Assembly: GCF_009727155.1 (NCBI RefSeq)
Contig: NZ_WNWM01000002.1
Span: forward strand, 4,154,001-4,218,000
DNA: 64,000 bases
Direction of reading: 5' to 3'
Source of the DNA: Pseudoduganella dura
Lineage (GTDB): Bacteria > Pseudomonadota > Gammaproteobacteria > Burkholderiales > Burkholderiaceae_D
Shown here: positions 44,453-53,625 of the stretch, in pieces
Layout of the letters: each line of letters begins with the position of its first letter
Numbering within the stretch: the first letter of the stretch is position 1
The notes under the pieces: model-generated
Told to the model about the DNA's origin: nothing
Seen by the model: the letters and a program-made list of their open reading frames with translations, nothing else
Database searches by the model: none
Position numbers and translations under genes: made by a program

Positions 44453-45100
44453 ATGGATGAGATCGATACCACCCGGCGCGACCTGCTGATCGCGGGTGCG
44501 CTGACCGCCACGGCCGCCGCCGTGCCCTCAATGGCGGGTGCCCAGCCCGCACCCGCCGGCGCGGCGAATGCCGCGCCGGCGACCCCCGTTTCCTCGAAAG
44601 TCACGCTGAAGGTGAACGGCCAGCAGCACGCCGTCTCGGTGGACACGCGCACCACGCTGCTCGACCTGCTGCGCGAGCAGCTGCACCTCACCGGCACCAA
44701 GAAAGGCTGCGACCAGGGCCAGTGCGGCGCCTGCACGGTGATCGCCGACGGCCGCCGCATCAATTCCTGCCTGTCGCTGGCGGTGATGCACGAGAACTCG
44801 GAAATCACCACGATCGAAGGCCTCGGCACGCCGGACAAGATGCACCCGATGCAGGCGGCCTTCGTCAAGCACGACGGCTACCAGTGCGGTTACTGTACGC
44901 CGGGGCAGATCTGTTCGGCCGTGTCCGTGCTCGATGAAATCCGCAAGGGCATTCCGAGCCACGTGACCGGCGACCTGACGGCGCGCCCGCTGCTGACCGA
45001 GAAGGAAATCCGCGAACGCATGAGCGGCAACATCTGTCGCTGCGGTGCCTACTCGAACATCGTCGACGCGATCGTCGAGGTGTCCGGGAGGCCCGCATGA
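44453..45100 (+). CDS. 2Fe-2S subunit of a PaoABC-type aldehyde/xanthine oxidoreductase, Tat-exported (operon A)
   Basis: A 215-residue electron-transfer subunit. It opens with a twin-arginine signal ([18 protein letters not shown]). The plant-ferredoxin site is [14 protein letters not shown] with the fourth Cys in NSCLSLAV, and the second cluster has [14 protein letters not shown] and [11 protein letters not shown]. It resembles PaoA, the periplasmic aldehyde oxidoreductase subunit. The stop overlaps the next start by 4 nt. It shares design with the small subunit of operon B at 56975-57502, which has no Tat signal. Confidence 0.9.
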   Translation: MDEIDTTRRDLLIAGALTATAAAVPSMAGAQPAPAGAANAAPATPVSSKVTLKVNGQQHAVSVDTRTTLLDLLREQLHLTGTKKGCDQGQCGACTVIADGRRINSCLSLAVMHENSEITTIEGLGTPDKMHPMQAAFVKHDGYQCGYCTPGQICSAVSVLDEIRKGIPSHVTGDLTARPLLTEKEIRERMSGNICRCGAYSNIVDAIVEVSGRPA

Positions 45101-46050
45101 AAGTCTTCAGCTACGAAAAGGCACGCACGCCCGCCGAGGCGGCCGCGGCGGCCGCGCGCGTGCCCGGCGCCCGCTTCATCGCCGGCGGCACCAACCTGCT
45201 CGACCTGATGAAGCTGGAAATCGAAACGCCGCCGCACCTGGTGGACGTCAACGGTCTCGGCCTCGACAGGATCGAGCCTACCAAGGAGGGCGGCCTGCGC
45301 CTCGGCGCGCTGGTGCGCAACACCGACCTGGCGGCGGACGAGCGCGTGCGCCGCGATTACGGCGTGCTGTCGCGCGCGCTGCTGGCCGGCGCCTCGGCCC
45401 AGCTGCGCAACAAGGCCACCACGGCCGGCAACCTGCTGCAGCGCACGCGCTGCCCGTATTTCTACGATACCAACCAGCCGTGCAACAAGCGCCAGCCGGG
45501 CAGCGGCTGCTCCGCGATCGGCGGTTTCACCCGCCATCACGCGATCGTGGGCACCAGCGAAGCGTGCATCGCCACGCACCCGAGCGACATGGCGGTGGCA
45601 ATGGCGGTGCTCGATGCCAGCGTGGAAACGGTGCAGCCGAACGGCACCACGCGCGTCATTCCGATCGCCGATTTCCACAAGCTGCCGGGCAACACACCGC
45701 ACATCGAGCACGCCCTCGTTCCGGGCGAGCTGATCACCGCGGTCACGCTGCCGCGCCCGCTCGGCGGCAAGCACGTGTACCAGAAGGTGCGCGACCGCGC
45801 CTCGTATGCGTTCGCGCTGGTGTCGGTGGCCGCCGTCGTGCAGCCCGACGGCACCGGCCGCATCGCGCTGGGCGGCGTGGCCCACAAGCCGTGGCGCATT
45901 CCGGCGGCGGAACAGAACCTGCCACGCGGCGGCCGCGCCGTGACCGACCAGTTGCTGGCGGGCGCGAAGCCGATGCACGACAACGCGTTCAAGGTTCCCC
46001 TCGTGGGCCGCACCATCGACGCCGTGCTGGCGGAAACCAGGAAAGGATAG
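45097..46050 (+). CDS. FAD subunit of a PaoABC-type oxidoreductase (operon A)
   Basis: A 317-residue FAD-binding subunit. FAD binds at [18 protein letters not shown]. The segment [20 protein letters not shown] and [10 protein letters not shown], with a further Cys in [10 protein letters not shown], matches the Cys set that in E. coli PaoB holds an extra 4Fe-4S cluster. The C-terminal domain ([10 protein letters not shown] end) closes the CO-dehydrogenase-flavoprotein-type fold. It lies between the 2Fe-2S and molybdenum subunits and overlaps the former by 4 nt. Confidence 0.9.
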   Translation: MKVFSYEKARTPAEAAAAAARVPGARFIAGGTNLLDLMKLEIETPPHLVDVNGLGLDRIEPTKEGGLRLGALVRNTDLAADERVRRDYGVLSRALLAGASAQLRNKATTAGNLLQRTRCPYFYDTNQPCNKRQPGSGCSAIGGFTRHHAIVGTSEACIATHPSDMAVAMAVLDASVETVQPNGTTRVIPIADFHKLPGNTPHIEHALVPGELITAVTLPRPLGGKHVYQKVRDRASYAFALVSVAAVVQPDGTGRIALGGVAHKPWRIPAAEQNLPRGGRAVTDQLLAGAKPMHDNAFKVPLVGRTIDAVLAETRKG

Positions 46051-46054
46051 AGCG

Positions 46055-48256
46055 ATGAAATTCACCACGCCCGCCACCACCAACCCGATCGACCAGCTGA
46101 AGGTGGTCGGCAAGCCCACCGACCGCATCGACGGTCCGCATAAAACCACCGGCACCGCGCGCTATGCCTACGAGCGGCACGACGTGGCGCCGAACGCCGC
46201 CTACGGCTACGTGGTCGGTGCATCGGTCGCGAAAGGGCACATCACGTCGATCGATACCGCCGCCGCGCAGCGCGCACCCGGCGTGATCGCCATCGTCACC
46301 CATGAAAACGCTGGCAAGCTGGAAAAGGGCGACTACAACACCGCGAAACTGCTGGCCGGCCCGGTCGTCGAGCATTACCACCAGGCCGTGGCGCTGGTGG
46401 TGGCCGAAACGTTCGAGCAGGCGCGCGCCGCCGCCGGCCTGGTGAAGGTGCAGTACTCGGTCATCGCCGGCGAGTACGACCTGGCCAAGGCCAAGGATTC
46501 GGCAACGATCCCGAAGAGCGAAGACGATCCTTCGCAAACGAAGACGGGCGATTTCCAGGGCGCGTTCGACGGCGCCCCGGTCAAGCTCGATGCCACCTAC
46601 ACCACGCCGGACCAGTCGCACGCGATGATGGAGCCGCATGCCTCGGTGGCCGCATGGGAGGGCGACAAGCTCACCGTGTGGACCTCGAACCAGATGATCG
46701 CCTGGGGCAAGGGCGACCTGGCGAAAACGCTCGGCATCCCGAAGGAGAAAGTGCGGCTGGTGTCGCCCTACATCGGCGGCGGCTTCGGCGGCAAGCTGTT
46801 CGTGCGTGCCGAGGCGCTGCTGGCGGCACTGGGCGCGAAGCAGGCGAAGCGCCCCGTGAAGGTGGCGCTGCAGCGCGCGCTGATGATCAACAACACCACG
46901 CACCGCCCGGCCACGATCCAGCGCATCCGCATCGGCGCCACGCGCGAAGGGCGCATCACGGCGATCGCGCATGAAAGCTGGTCCGGCGACCTGCCGGACG
47001 GCAAACCGGAAACGGCCGTCCAGCAGACCCGCCTGCTGTATGCGGGTGCGAACCGGCTAACGACGCTGCGCCTGGCCGTGCTCGATCTGCCCGAAGGCAA
47101 CGCGATGCGTGCGCCGGGCGAGGCGCCGGGCCTGATGGCGCTGGAAATCGCCGTCGACGAGCTGGCCGAAAAGCTGAAGATGGACCCGGTCACGCTGCGC
47201 ATCGTCAACGACACCACGGTCGATCCGGAAAAGCGCGGCCGCAAGTTCTCGCAGCGGCGCTTCGTCGAATGCCTGCGCACCGGCGCGGAGAGGTTTGGCT
47301 GGAACAAGCGCAACGCGCAGCCGGCGCAGGTGAGGGAAGGGCGCTGGCTGATCGGCCAGGGCGTGGCCTCCGCGTTCCGCAACAACCTGGTGCAGAAATC
47401 GGCCGCCCGCGTGCGGCTCGACGGCAAGGGCATCGTCACGGTCGAAACGGACATGACCGACATCGGCACCGGCAGCTACACGATCATCGCGCAGACCGCG
47501 GCCGAAATGATGGGCGTGGCGCTGGACCAGGTGGTCGTGAAGCTGGGCGATTCCGATTACCCGGTGTCGGCCGGTTCGGGCGGGCAATGGGGCGGCAACA
47601 GCTCCACGGCCGGCGTGTACGCTGCCTGCGTGAAGCTGCGCGAGGCCGTGGCGAAGAAGCTCGGCCTCCCCGCCGATGCCGAGTTTGCCGACGGCACCGT
47701 GCGCGCCGGCGGCAAGTCCGTGCCGCTGCGCGATGCCGCGGCGGGCGGCGAACTGGTGGCCGAGGACAAGATGGAATACGGCGACCTGGACAAGAAATTC
47801 CAGCAGTCGACATTCGGCGCCCACTTCGTCGAAGTGGCCGTCGACGCCTATACCGGCGAGGTGCGCATCCGGCGCATGCTGGCCGTGTGCGCGGCCGGTC
47901 GTATCCTGAACCCGAAATCAGCGCGCAGCCAGGTGATCGGCGCAATGACGATGGGCGCCGGCGCGGCATTGATGGAAGAGCTGGCCGTGGACAAGCGCAT
48001 CGGCTTCTTCGTCAACCATGACCTGGCCGGCTACGAGGTGCCCGTGCATGCCGATATTCCGCACCAGGAGGTGGTGTTCCTCGACGAGACGGACCCGATG
48101 TCGTCGCCGATGAAGGCGAAGGGCGTGGGCGAGCTGGGCATCTGCGGCGTGGCGGCGGCGGTGGCGAATGCGATCTACAACGCCACCGGGGTGCGCGTGC
48201 GCGAATACCCGGTCACGCTGGACAAGCTGATCGACAAGCTGCCGCAGGTGGCATAA
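46055..48256 (+). CDS. Molybdopterin-binding catalytic subunit (operon A)
   Basis: A 733-residue catalytic subunit of the xanthine-oxidase family. PYIGGGFGGKLFVRAEALLA lies around the molybdopterin site, and the base-catalyst Glu is at 693 in KGVGELGICGVAAAVANAI. The typical order with the 2Fe-2S and FAD subunits is kept. The substrate, probably an aldehyde or N-heterocycle, is not readable. The start at 46055 is 4 bp after the FAD gene. No XdhC/PaoD-type insertion chaperone gene is in the window, so it would have to be encoded elsewhere. Confidence 0.9.
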   Translation: MKFTTPATTNPIDQLKVVGKPTDRIDGPHKTTGTARYAYERHDVAPNAAYGYVVGASVAKGHITSIDTAAAQRAPGVIAIVTHENAGKLEKGDYNTAKLLAGPVVEHYHQAVALVVAETFEQARAAAGLVKVQYSVIAGEYDLAKAKDSATIPKSEDDPSQTKTGDFQGAFDGAPVKLDATYTTPDQSHAMMEPHASVAAWEGDKLTVWTSNQMIAWGKGDLAKTLGIPKEKVRLVSPYIGGGFGGKLFVRAEALLAALGAKQAKRPVKVALQRALMINNTTHRPATIQRIRIGATREGRITAIAHESWSGDLPDGKPETAVQQTRLLYAGANRLTTLRLAVLDLPEGNAMRAPGEAPGLMALEIAVDELAEKLKMDPVTLRIVNDTTVDPEKRGRKFSQRRFVECLRTGAERFGWNKRNAQPAQVREGRWLIGQGVASAFRNNLVQKSAARVRLDGKGIVTVETDMTDIGTGSYTIIAQTAAEMMGVALDQVVVKLGDSDYPVSAGSGGQWGGNSSTAGVYAACVKLREAVAKKLGLPADAEFADGTVRAGGKSVPLRDAAAGGELVAEDKMEYGDLDKKFQQSTFGAHFVEVAVDAYTGEVRIRRMLAVCAAGRILNPKSARSQVIGAMTMGAGAALMEELAVDKRIGFFVNHDLAGYEVPVHADIPHQEVVFLDETDPMSSPMKAKGVGELGICGVAAAVANAIYNATGVRVREYPVTLDKLIDKLPQVA

Positions 48257-48362
48257 GCGTCTCTATACAAATGTATTAATTTCATGGCAACATCGGGGGC
48301 GGTACGGCGCAGGCTGTACCGCCCTTGTCCGTTCCGCAGTCCATTTCATTCGAGGAGTCGCC

Positions 48363-48800
48363 ATGAAGCTGTTCGCCGCCGCGGTGCTGTTGACCGCCGC
48401 CACTTTCGCCTGCGCCCAGGTCGCGCAAACCGCCCAGGCCGGGCAAGAGAAGCAGGCCATCGATGCGGCGAAGGCTGCCGCCGACAAGTGGCTGGCGCTG
48501 GTCGATGCCGGGCAGTACAGGGCATCGTGGGAACAGGCCGCGCCGGTGCTGCGCAATGCGGTCGGCGTGGCGCAATGGGAGCAGGGCGGCCGCGCCGTGC
48601 GCACGCCGGTCGGCGCCTTCCAGGCGCGCACGCTGGCATCGGCGCAATACACCACCACGATGCCCGGCGCGCCGCAAGGCAAGTACGTGGTGCTGCAATA
48701 CACCACCCGCTTCGCCGACCGCGCCAACGCGGTGGAGATCGTGACGCCGATGCTGGACGCGGACGGCACGTGGCGCGTGTCCGGGTACTTCCTGAAGTAG
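48363..48800 (+). CDS. DUF4019-family periplasmic protein
   Basis: A 145-residue protein with a signal peptide (KLFAAAVLLTAATFACAQ) and the family pattern AADKWLALVDAGQYRASWEQ, GRAVRTPVGAFQARTL and VVLQYTTRFADRANAVEIVT. The function is unknown. It lies 106 bp after the molybdenum subunit, same strand. Confidence 0.8.
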   Translation: MKLFAAAVLLTAATFACAQVAQTAQAGQEKQAIDAAKAAADKWLALVDAGQYRASWEQAAPVLRNAVGVAQWEQGGRAVRTPVGAFQARTLASAQYTTTMPGAPQGKYVVLQYTTRFADRANAVEIVTPMLDADGTWRVSGYFLK

Positions 48801-49191
48801 GCGGGCCATGGGGCAGGCCGATGGCTTGCTGCGGCGGTTCGCCCTATCCGGTCGATGCAGCCGGAATATCGCCGTGCCCGTATTCCATGGGCTCATCCAT
48901 GGCCGGCGTCGGGCAAGCAGCCTGCATGGGCAGCCGGCTTGCCAGAATCCTGCACTAGTTGCACGCATAGTGCCCGGCTTGGAAACAACATGCCCAGTCC
49001 AAACAAAATTCCTTGATGTAGTAACTATAGCTCATCAAGACTTTCATACTTTCTGTTGCTAATCTCCGACAGGTTGGCTGCTAGCCTCGCCAAAGCAGGA
49101 AATTTGCCTTATTACGCATAATTTTGATATTAGAATAAGGCGGCAGGCAGGACCGTAAAAATCCAAAGTAGAGAATTTGGGGGGTATTGTC
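48801..49191. other. Gap between the DUF4019 gene and the orphan secreted-protein gene
   Basis: A 390-bp stretch that turns AT-rich from about 49000. It contains one clear hairpin, CTTGATG (49012-49018) with CATCAAG (49033-49039), which lacks a T-run. A frame at 48808-49062 has no coding character. No other feature was seen. Confidence 0.4.
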
Positions 49192-50952
49192 ATGATAAAA
49201 GTCATCAGAAATCTCTTGCATTTTACGCTTCTATTTTTCACGCTTCAAACAGCTCACGCGACGTCATTCGTTTTCCCAGCAGGAAGTCCCGAGATTTTGC
49301 CGACCACGGTACCGCCAGCCTGGCTGCCCGGAGGTAGTGGTGACGATGGTTATGTCACTGTTCAAGCCGATGTAAAAATGCCGGCCATATCGTGCGCTGC
49401 CTTAGGCAAAAAGGGACTTATCGCCGATGTTTTTGCGGAAAAAATGCAGATTGTTGCATCGATAAAAACTGTAGGCTTTCGCAACAACCTTGATGGGCAG
49501 AGTTTGCCGGTGGCCACGTTCGATGGAAGGTCCGATCCGGGGGGGTGTACAGGTTTTAACACTTTGCCAGCGATTATCATCCCCTATGCTCGCCTTGAGC
49601 CATTTTCTGCTACTGACGAGGGCACATTGGCGATCATTTTCGACGTTAAATCGACGACGGACAAGAACTCGAACCTGCTCTCCAATGCTCAGATGGCACT
49701 GGGCGTGGCAGCGGTGTTCACCACCGGTGGGGCAGCCACTACGGTGGCCGGCTTGACAGCAGCGTTCGCCAAACCCGCCTTGTCGAAGGCGGAGCAGAAA
49801 ATCGACAAGAGCATTGGCATGATTGTTCCGGGGCAGGCGCGGGTCGATTTGACATGGCCAAGTATCCGGAACGGGATCAAGTCGATCACCTTGCCAGTAT
49901 ATGCGGCCAGGACAAAATTCAGAGAGCAGCCGGATGTGGTGATTTCACGGCTTCGAAATACAAAAATCAACGCCAATGACAAGTTGTTCGACATCGTGCT
50001 CACGTTTAGCTACAGCAAGACTCTTTTCGATCCGAGGATTTCATCGAAAGACGAGCTTCCCAAAGGCGATTCGGTTGCTAAGATTTTCGTGCTTAATTAT
50101 CCTCGCCTTCCAGGCATTCAAAATTTCATTCAGTTACTGAATGCGAATGCGCCGAGTCTGCTGCAGACGCTTGCCAATGCAAAAACGCAACCCGAAAAAG
50201 CTGCAGCGACAAGCAAGGCTGTCGAGGTATTGGAAAGTACGGGGTTGAATGAAATCGACAGGGCCATTGTGATGAAATCGTTCATCGACGAGGCAAAAAA
50301 GGATGTCAACTGGTATGGAGCGCCAGAAGTTAATCAATATTTCTATGATTTAACCGATTTGAAAGCTCAGGTTATTAGAATATATGGGAGTGGAGGTCAA
50401 TATGTCGGTATCGCCGATACGCAGGCAGGCATGGGCGAAAAATTTGATTCATGGAAACAAGCCGTTCCACCCATCCTTGCCGATCTCAGGCAGGCACTGA
50501 CGACTACGGAAGCCAGAACTGCTGCGCTGAGCAATTTCAATGGCGGAGCGGACATCGAGGTTTCGTTTTATCCTGGTCCAGGCGAATGGGTGACTGCGGC
50601 GCCCATGACATCGGGCACATCAGTGCCGGGCACGACGGGTGGCACCAGCACGGACGATGCAGCCATCAAATATCCACCTGGCATTACAAAGCTTGCCGCC
50701 ACAGGGGTGACCAAGGCGGGTTGCTTTGCGTATGGCAGCGACGCCAACCTTGAGGCGGAGAATTTCGGGGGCCACATGATCGTTGTTTCTGAAAAAGGTG
50801 AACCCTGGCGAGCGGATGTAAAAGTAGGGCCGAAGGGCGGTGGGAAGATAAGCAAGGTTACCTTGGCCAGGCTGACGGATGACTGGAAAAACTATTTCAA
50901 GTCAGCGACTTTCGGCGGGGGAGACTGCCCTGGAATCTTGAGCTCGCTCTAA
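49192..50952 (+). CDS. Large secreted protein of unknown function
   Basis: A 586-residue protein with a clear signal peptide (NLLHFTLLFFTLQTAHA). The mature part has a hydrophobic Ala/Gly/Thr-rich segment (MALGVAAVFTTGGAATTVAG, about 165-185), several Pro/Gly turns, and a Thr/Gly/Ser-rich linker near residue 480 (TSGTSVPGTTGGTSTDD) separating a C-terminal domain of about 90 residues. No family is recognised. Base composition is less GC-rich than the neighbours and codon use differs, so transfer is possible. The ATG at 49192 follows a G-rich site. Confidence 0.75.
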   Translation: MIKVIRNLLHFTLLFFTLQTAHATSFVFPAGSPEILPTTVPPAWLPGGSGDDGYVTVQADVKMPAISCAALGKKGLIADVFAEKMQIVASIKTVGFRNNLDGQSLPVATFDGRSDPGGCTGFNTLPAIIIPYARLEPFSATDEGTLAIIFDVKSTTDKNSNLLSNAQMALGVAAVFTTGGAATTVAGLTAAFAKPALSKAEQKIDKSIGMIVPGQARVDLTWPSIRNGIKSITLPVYAARTKFREQPDVVISRLRNTKINANDKLFDIVLTFSYSKTLFDPRISSKDELPKGDSVAKIFVLNYPRLPGIQNFIQLLNANAPSLLQTLANAKTQPEKAAATSKAVEVLESTGLNEIDRAIVMKSFIDEAKKDVNWYGAPEVNQYFYDLTDLKAQVIRIYGSGGQYVGIADTQAGMGEKFDSWKQAVPPILADLRQALTTTEARTAALSNFNGGADIEVSFYPGPGEWVTAAPMTSGTSVPGTTGGTSTDDAAIKYPPGITKLAATGVTKAGCFAYGSDANLEAENFGGHMIVVSEKGEPWRADVKVGPKGGGKISKVTLARLTDDWKNYFKSATFGGGDCPGILSSL

Positions 50953-51017
50953 GCGGTATCTGCCTGGGGCCGCAGGATACGCTTCGGGCAGATTTGACCG
51001 GTGCCGGCTAGGCCCGC

Positions 51018-51248
51018 CTAGGCCGGTGACATGGCGGCCGTCCTGTCCAGTGCCGAGTAGGGCCAGAGCCGCTTTCGAGCCCCGGTGGACAATACCCGCT
51101 CGATGACATCCTGCGACAGTTGCTCTGCGTGCAGCACGGCCATTGCCGCGCGTGTCCCGTGTGTTTGCTGGATCGATATGGCCGCCTGCACCATGGCGGC
51201 CTGTATGTAGTTTTCCCTGCGACACGTGACGAGGTCATAGTTATGCAT
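51018..51248 (-). CDS. Small unrecognised protein with a strong ribosome site
   Basis: A 76-residue protein (MHNYDLVTCRRENYIQAAMV, then QAAISIQQTHGTRAAMAVLH), helical and slightly basic, ending in MSPA. The ATG at 51248 is preceded by AAGGAGGAGA, the best ribosome site in the neighbourhood, which supports it as real. It resembles small proteins with an unknown helical fold found near stress or regulatory genes, but no family is known to me. Confidence 0.65.
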   Translation of the reverse strand: MHNYDLVTCRRENYIQAAMVQAAISIQQTHGTRAAMAVLHAEQLSQDVIERVLSTGARKRLWPYSALDRTAAMSPA

Positions 51249-51432
51249 GGGCGTCTCCTCCTTGGGAAGCAATCATGCGATAAGTGACGTGGAATGTTTA
51301 GGACAAAATGACAGGTCTTGATGTAGCTCAAACTCCATGCATTCACATGGTTGAGCTCGCACAATACGGCAAAAAACCATGCATGGCGCCTGGGCGATGC
51401 CCGTGTGGCGGGTATCAAAAAGCAAGGGGCGG

Positions 51433-52377
51433 TCAAAAATATTTGGACAGGTAATTCACGCCCGAGTCGGGGAAGATTGTGACGATCCGGCCGGCCAGCT
51501 TCGGCAGCAGTTGCGCAATGCCCGCCGCCACGCAGCCCGACGAGCCGCCGGCCAGGATGCCTTCCTCGCGCGCCAGCCGGTGGCAATAGTCGACGGCCAT
51601 GTCGTCCGGCACCTGGATCACGTCATCCACCACGGCGGCGTCGAATGTGCCGCATGGCTTGCGCTTGCCCACGCCCTCGATGACGGTGCTGAACGTGCCG
51701 CTGTCGCCATCTTTGCTGGCCGCGATCCCGGCCACCGCCGCGCGGTACGCCGAATGCAGCGGTTCGACGCCGATCACGACGATGCGCGGATCGCGCTCCT
51801 TGAGGAACCGGCCGATGCCGGAAATCGTGCCGCCCGAGCCGATGCCGCACACGAAGTAGTCGATGCGGCCGTCGAGCTGGGCCCACAGCTCGGGCGCCGT
51901 GTCCACGTAGTGGGCTTGCCGGTTCAGGTCCGACCGGTACTGGTCGACATGGAATGCGCCGTGTTCGCGGGCGATGCGTTCGGCCATGCTCAGGTAACTG
52001 CGTCCGTGCGCTTCGGGTACGCCAGACATGCCCCTGTGCACCACCGCGCCGTACGCTTCCATGCGGCGGATCTTCTCCACGCTGGTCTGTTCCGGCACCG
52101 TGACATCGCAGCGCAGTCCGCCCACCGCGGCGGCCATCGCCAGGGCGGCGCCGGTATTGCCGGACGAGCTTTCCACCACGCGTTCCACGCCGGGCGGCAT
52201 GTGGCGCAGCACATGGCGCACCATGCGGTCCTTGATGCTGCCGCCGGGGTTCATGAATTCGAGCTTGGCCACCACATCGTGGCCGTGGAACAGGCGCCGC
52301 AGGCGCACCAGCGGGGTGTTGCCGATGGCATCGAGCACGGAATCGTGGATCTGCGACACGCGTTCGGAGTGCGGCAT
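51433..52377 (-). CDS. PLP-dependent cysteine synthase-like enzyme
   Basis: A 314-residue fold-type II PLP enzyme. The PLP lysine is in NPGGSIKDRM, the substrate loop is SSSGNTGAAL, and the phosphate-binding glycines are in CGIGSGGTISGIGRFLKE. It resembles O-acetylserine sulfhydrylase and cystathionine beta-synthase relatives, lacking an obvious second CBS-like domain. The exact sulfur donor is uncertain. The start at 52377 has AGGGG. The gene is monocistronic by spacing. Confidence 0.85.
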   Translation of the reverse strand: MPHSERVSQIHDSVLDAIGNTPLVRLRRLFHGHDVVAKLEFMNPGGSIKDRMVRHVLRHMPPGVERVVESSSGNTGAALAMAAAVGGLRCDVTVPEQTSVEKIRRMEAYGAVVHRGMSGVPEAHGRSYLSMAERIAREHGAFHVDQYRSDLNRQAHYVDTAPELWAQLDGRIDYFVCGIGSGGTISGIGRFLKERDPRIVVIGVEPLHSAYRAAVAGIAASKDGDSGTFSTVIEGVGKRKPCGTFDAAVVDDVIQVPDDMAVDYCHRLAREEGILAGGSSGCVAAGIAQLLPKLAGRIVTIFPDSGVNYLSKYF

Positions 52378-52570
52378 GGTTACCCCTGAAATATTTTTCC
52401 TAGAGGAAATGTTAGCACCGAAATCGTGCCGGCAGCGCGCGCCTGACCTGAAACCGTTCAGGGTTTTGCATAAAAGGCATGGCACGCAAGTAAGACCCGG
52501 CCCGGCCGCGAACCCGGCATGGAAAGCTGCGTTAGAATGGCCGGTTTCGGCAATACTCGAGGTAAGCGCA

Positions 52571-53470
52571 ATGAAATGGGCCCTGATCGGTTTTTACATC
52601 CTGTCCGTGATGCACATCCACTTCCGCGGCAAAGTGCGGCTGCCGATCGGCCGCCAGTTGTTCGACCACTCGTCGTTCATGGCGCCGATTAACATCTTCA
52701 TGCACTTCTTCTCGCGCGTACCGTCCACGCCTTACCTGCCGGTAGCGGGTTTCAAGGAACTGGCGCCGCTGCAGGAAAACTGGCAGGTGATCCGTGCCGA
52801 GGCCGAAAACCTGATCCGCCTGCAGAAGATCAAGGCATCCGAAAAGAACGACGATGCCGGCTTCAACTCGTTCTTCAAGGCGGGCTGGAAGCGCTTTTAC
52901 CTGAAGTGGTACAACGCCAGCCATCCGTCCGCGGCCGAACTGTGCCCGAAAACCTATGCGCTGCTGCAGGGCATTCCTTCCGTGAAGGCGGCGATGTTCG
53001 CCGAACTGCCGCCGGGCGGCAAGCTCAACCCGCACCGCGACCCGTTCGCCGGTTCGCTGCGCTACCACCTGGGCCTGGCTACGCCGAACGACGACCGCTG
53101 CTTCATCGACGTGGACGGCGTGAGCCACAGCTGGCGCGACGGCCAGGGCGTGATCTTCGACGAAACCTACATCCACTGGGCGATCAACGGCAGCGAGAGC
53201 AACCGCATCATCCTGTTCTGCGACATCGAACGCCCGATGCGCTTCCGCTGGGCGCAAGCCGTCAACCGCTTCCTGGGCCGCACGATGATGACGGCCGCCG
53301 CCTCGCCGAACGAAACGGGCGACCAGGTGGGATTGGTGTCGAAGCTGTTCCGCGTGTCGCACTATGCCGGCATCTACCGCCGGCGGTTCAAGGCGTGGAA
53401 CAAGACCGTGTACAAGATCACGAAGGTGGCGCTGATCGTCGGTCTGGGCGCGCTGATCTACTACATCTGA
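52571..53470 (+). CDS. Aspartyl/asparaginyl beta-hydroxylase-family protein
   Basis: A 299-residue Fe(II)/2-oxoglutarate enzyme. A membrane-like N-terminus is followed by the double-stranded beta-helix, with AELPPGGKLNPHRDPFAG (iron-binding His-x-Asp), LRYHLGLATPNDDRCFIDVD and DETYIHWAINGSESNRIILF (second His and cosubstrate region), and a C-terminal helix. Relatives hydroxylate Asp/Asn in proteins or modify lipids, and some bacterial members act on lipid A. The substrate is unknown. The start at 52571 is ATG. An IR-rich terminator region (53478-53607) follows and separates it from the convergent operon B. Confidence 0.82.
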   Translation: MKWALIGFYILSVMHIHFRGKVRLPIGRQLFDHSSFMAPINIFMHFFSRVPSTPYLPVAGFKELAPLQENWQVIRAEAENLIRLQKIKASEKNDDAGFNSFFKAGWKRFYLKWYNASHPSAAELCPKTYALLQGIPSVKAAMFAELPPGGKLNPHRDPFAGSLRYHLGLATPNDDRCFIDVDGVSHSWRDGQGVIFDETYIHWAINGSESNRIILFCDIERPMRFRWAQAVNRFLGRTMMTAAASPNETGDQVGLVSKLFRVSHYAGIYRRRFKAWNKTVYKITKVALIVGLGALIYYI

Positions 53471-53477
53471 AAATCAA

Positions 53478-53523
53478 GACGGACCCTGTTTTCCAGGAAA
53501 TTTCCCAGAAAACAGGGTCCGTC
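53478..53523. terminator. Perfect 16-bp hairpin between convergent genes
   Basis: GACGGACCCTGTTTTC (53478-53493) is exactly complementary to 53508-53523, with a 14-nt loop, and a T-rich stretch follows on the right. It suits termination of the rightward hydroxylase gene and possibly of the leftward operon. Confidence 0.7.
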
Positions 53524-53554
53524 CCTATTTTTGTTTTTGCTATTTTTGAAAACC

Positions 53555-53607
53555 GGTGTCCGACACCTTTTTCTGGAACAATCATCCGGGAAAAAGTGTT
53601 CGACACC
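53555..53607. repeat. Imperfect hairpin with GGTGTCCGACACC core
   Basis: GGTGTCCGACACCTTTTTC (53555-53573) and its imperfect complement (53590-53607) form a long stem around 16 nt. Inner halves are themselves palindromic (GTGTCCGACAC). It looks like a REP-type intergenic repeat rather than a plain terminator. Confidence 0.5.
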
Positions 53608-53625
53608 ACTGGCTCACTAGCCGGG

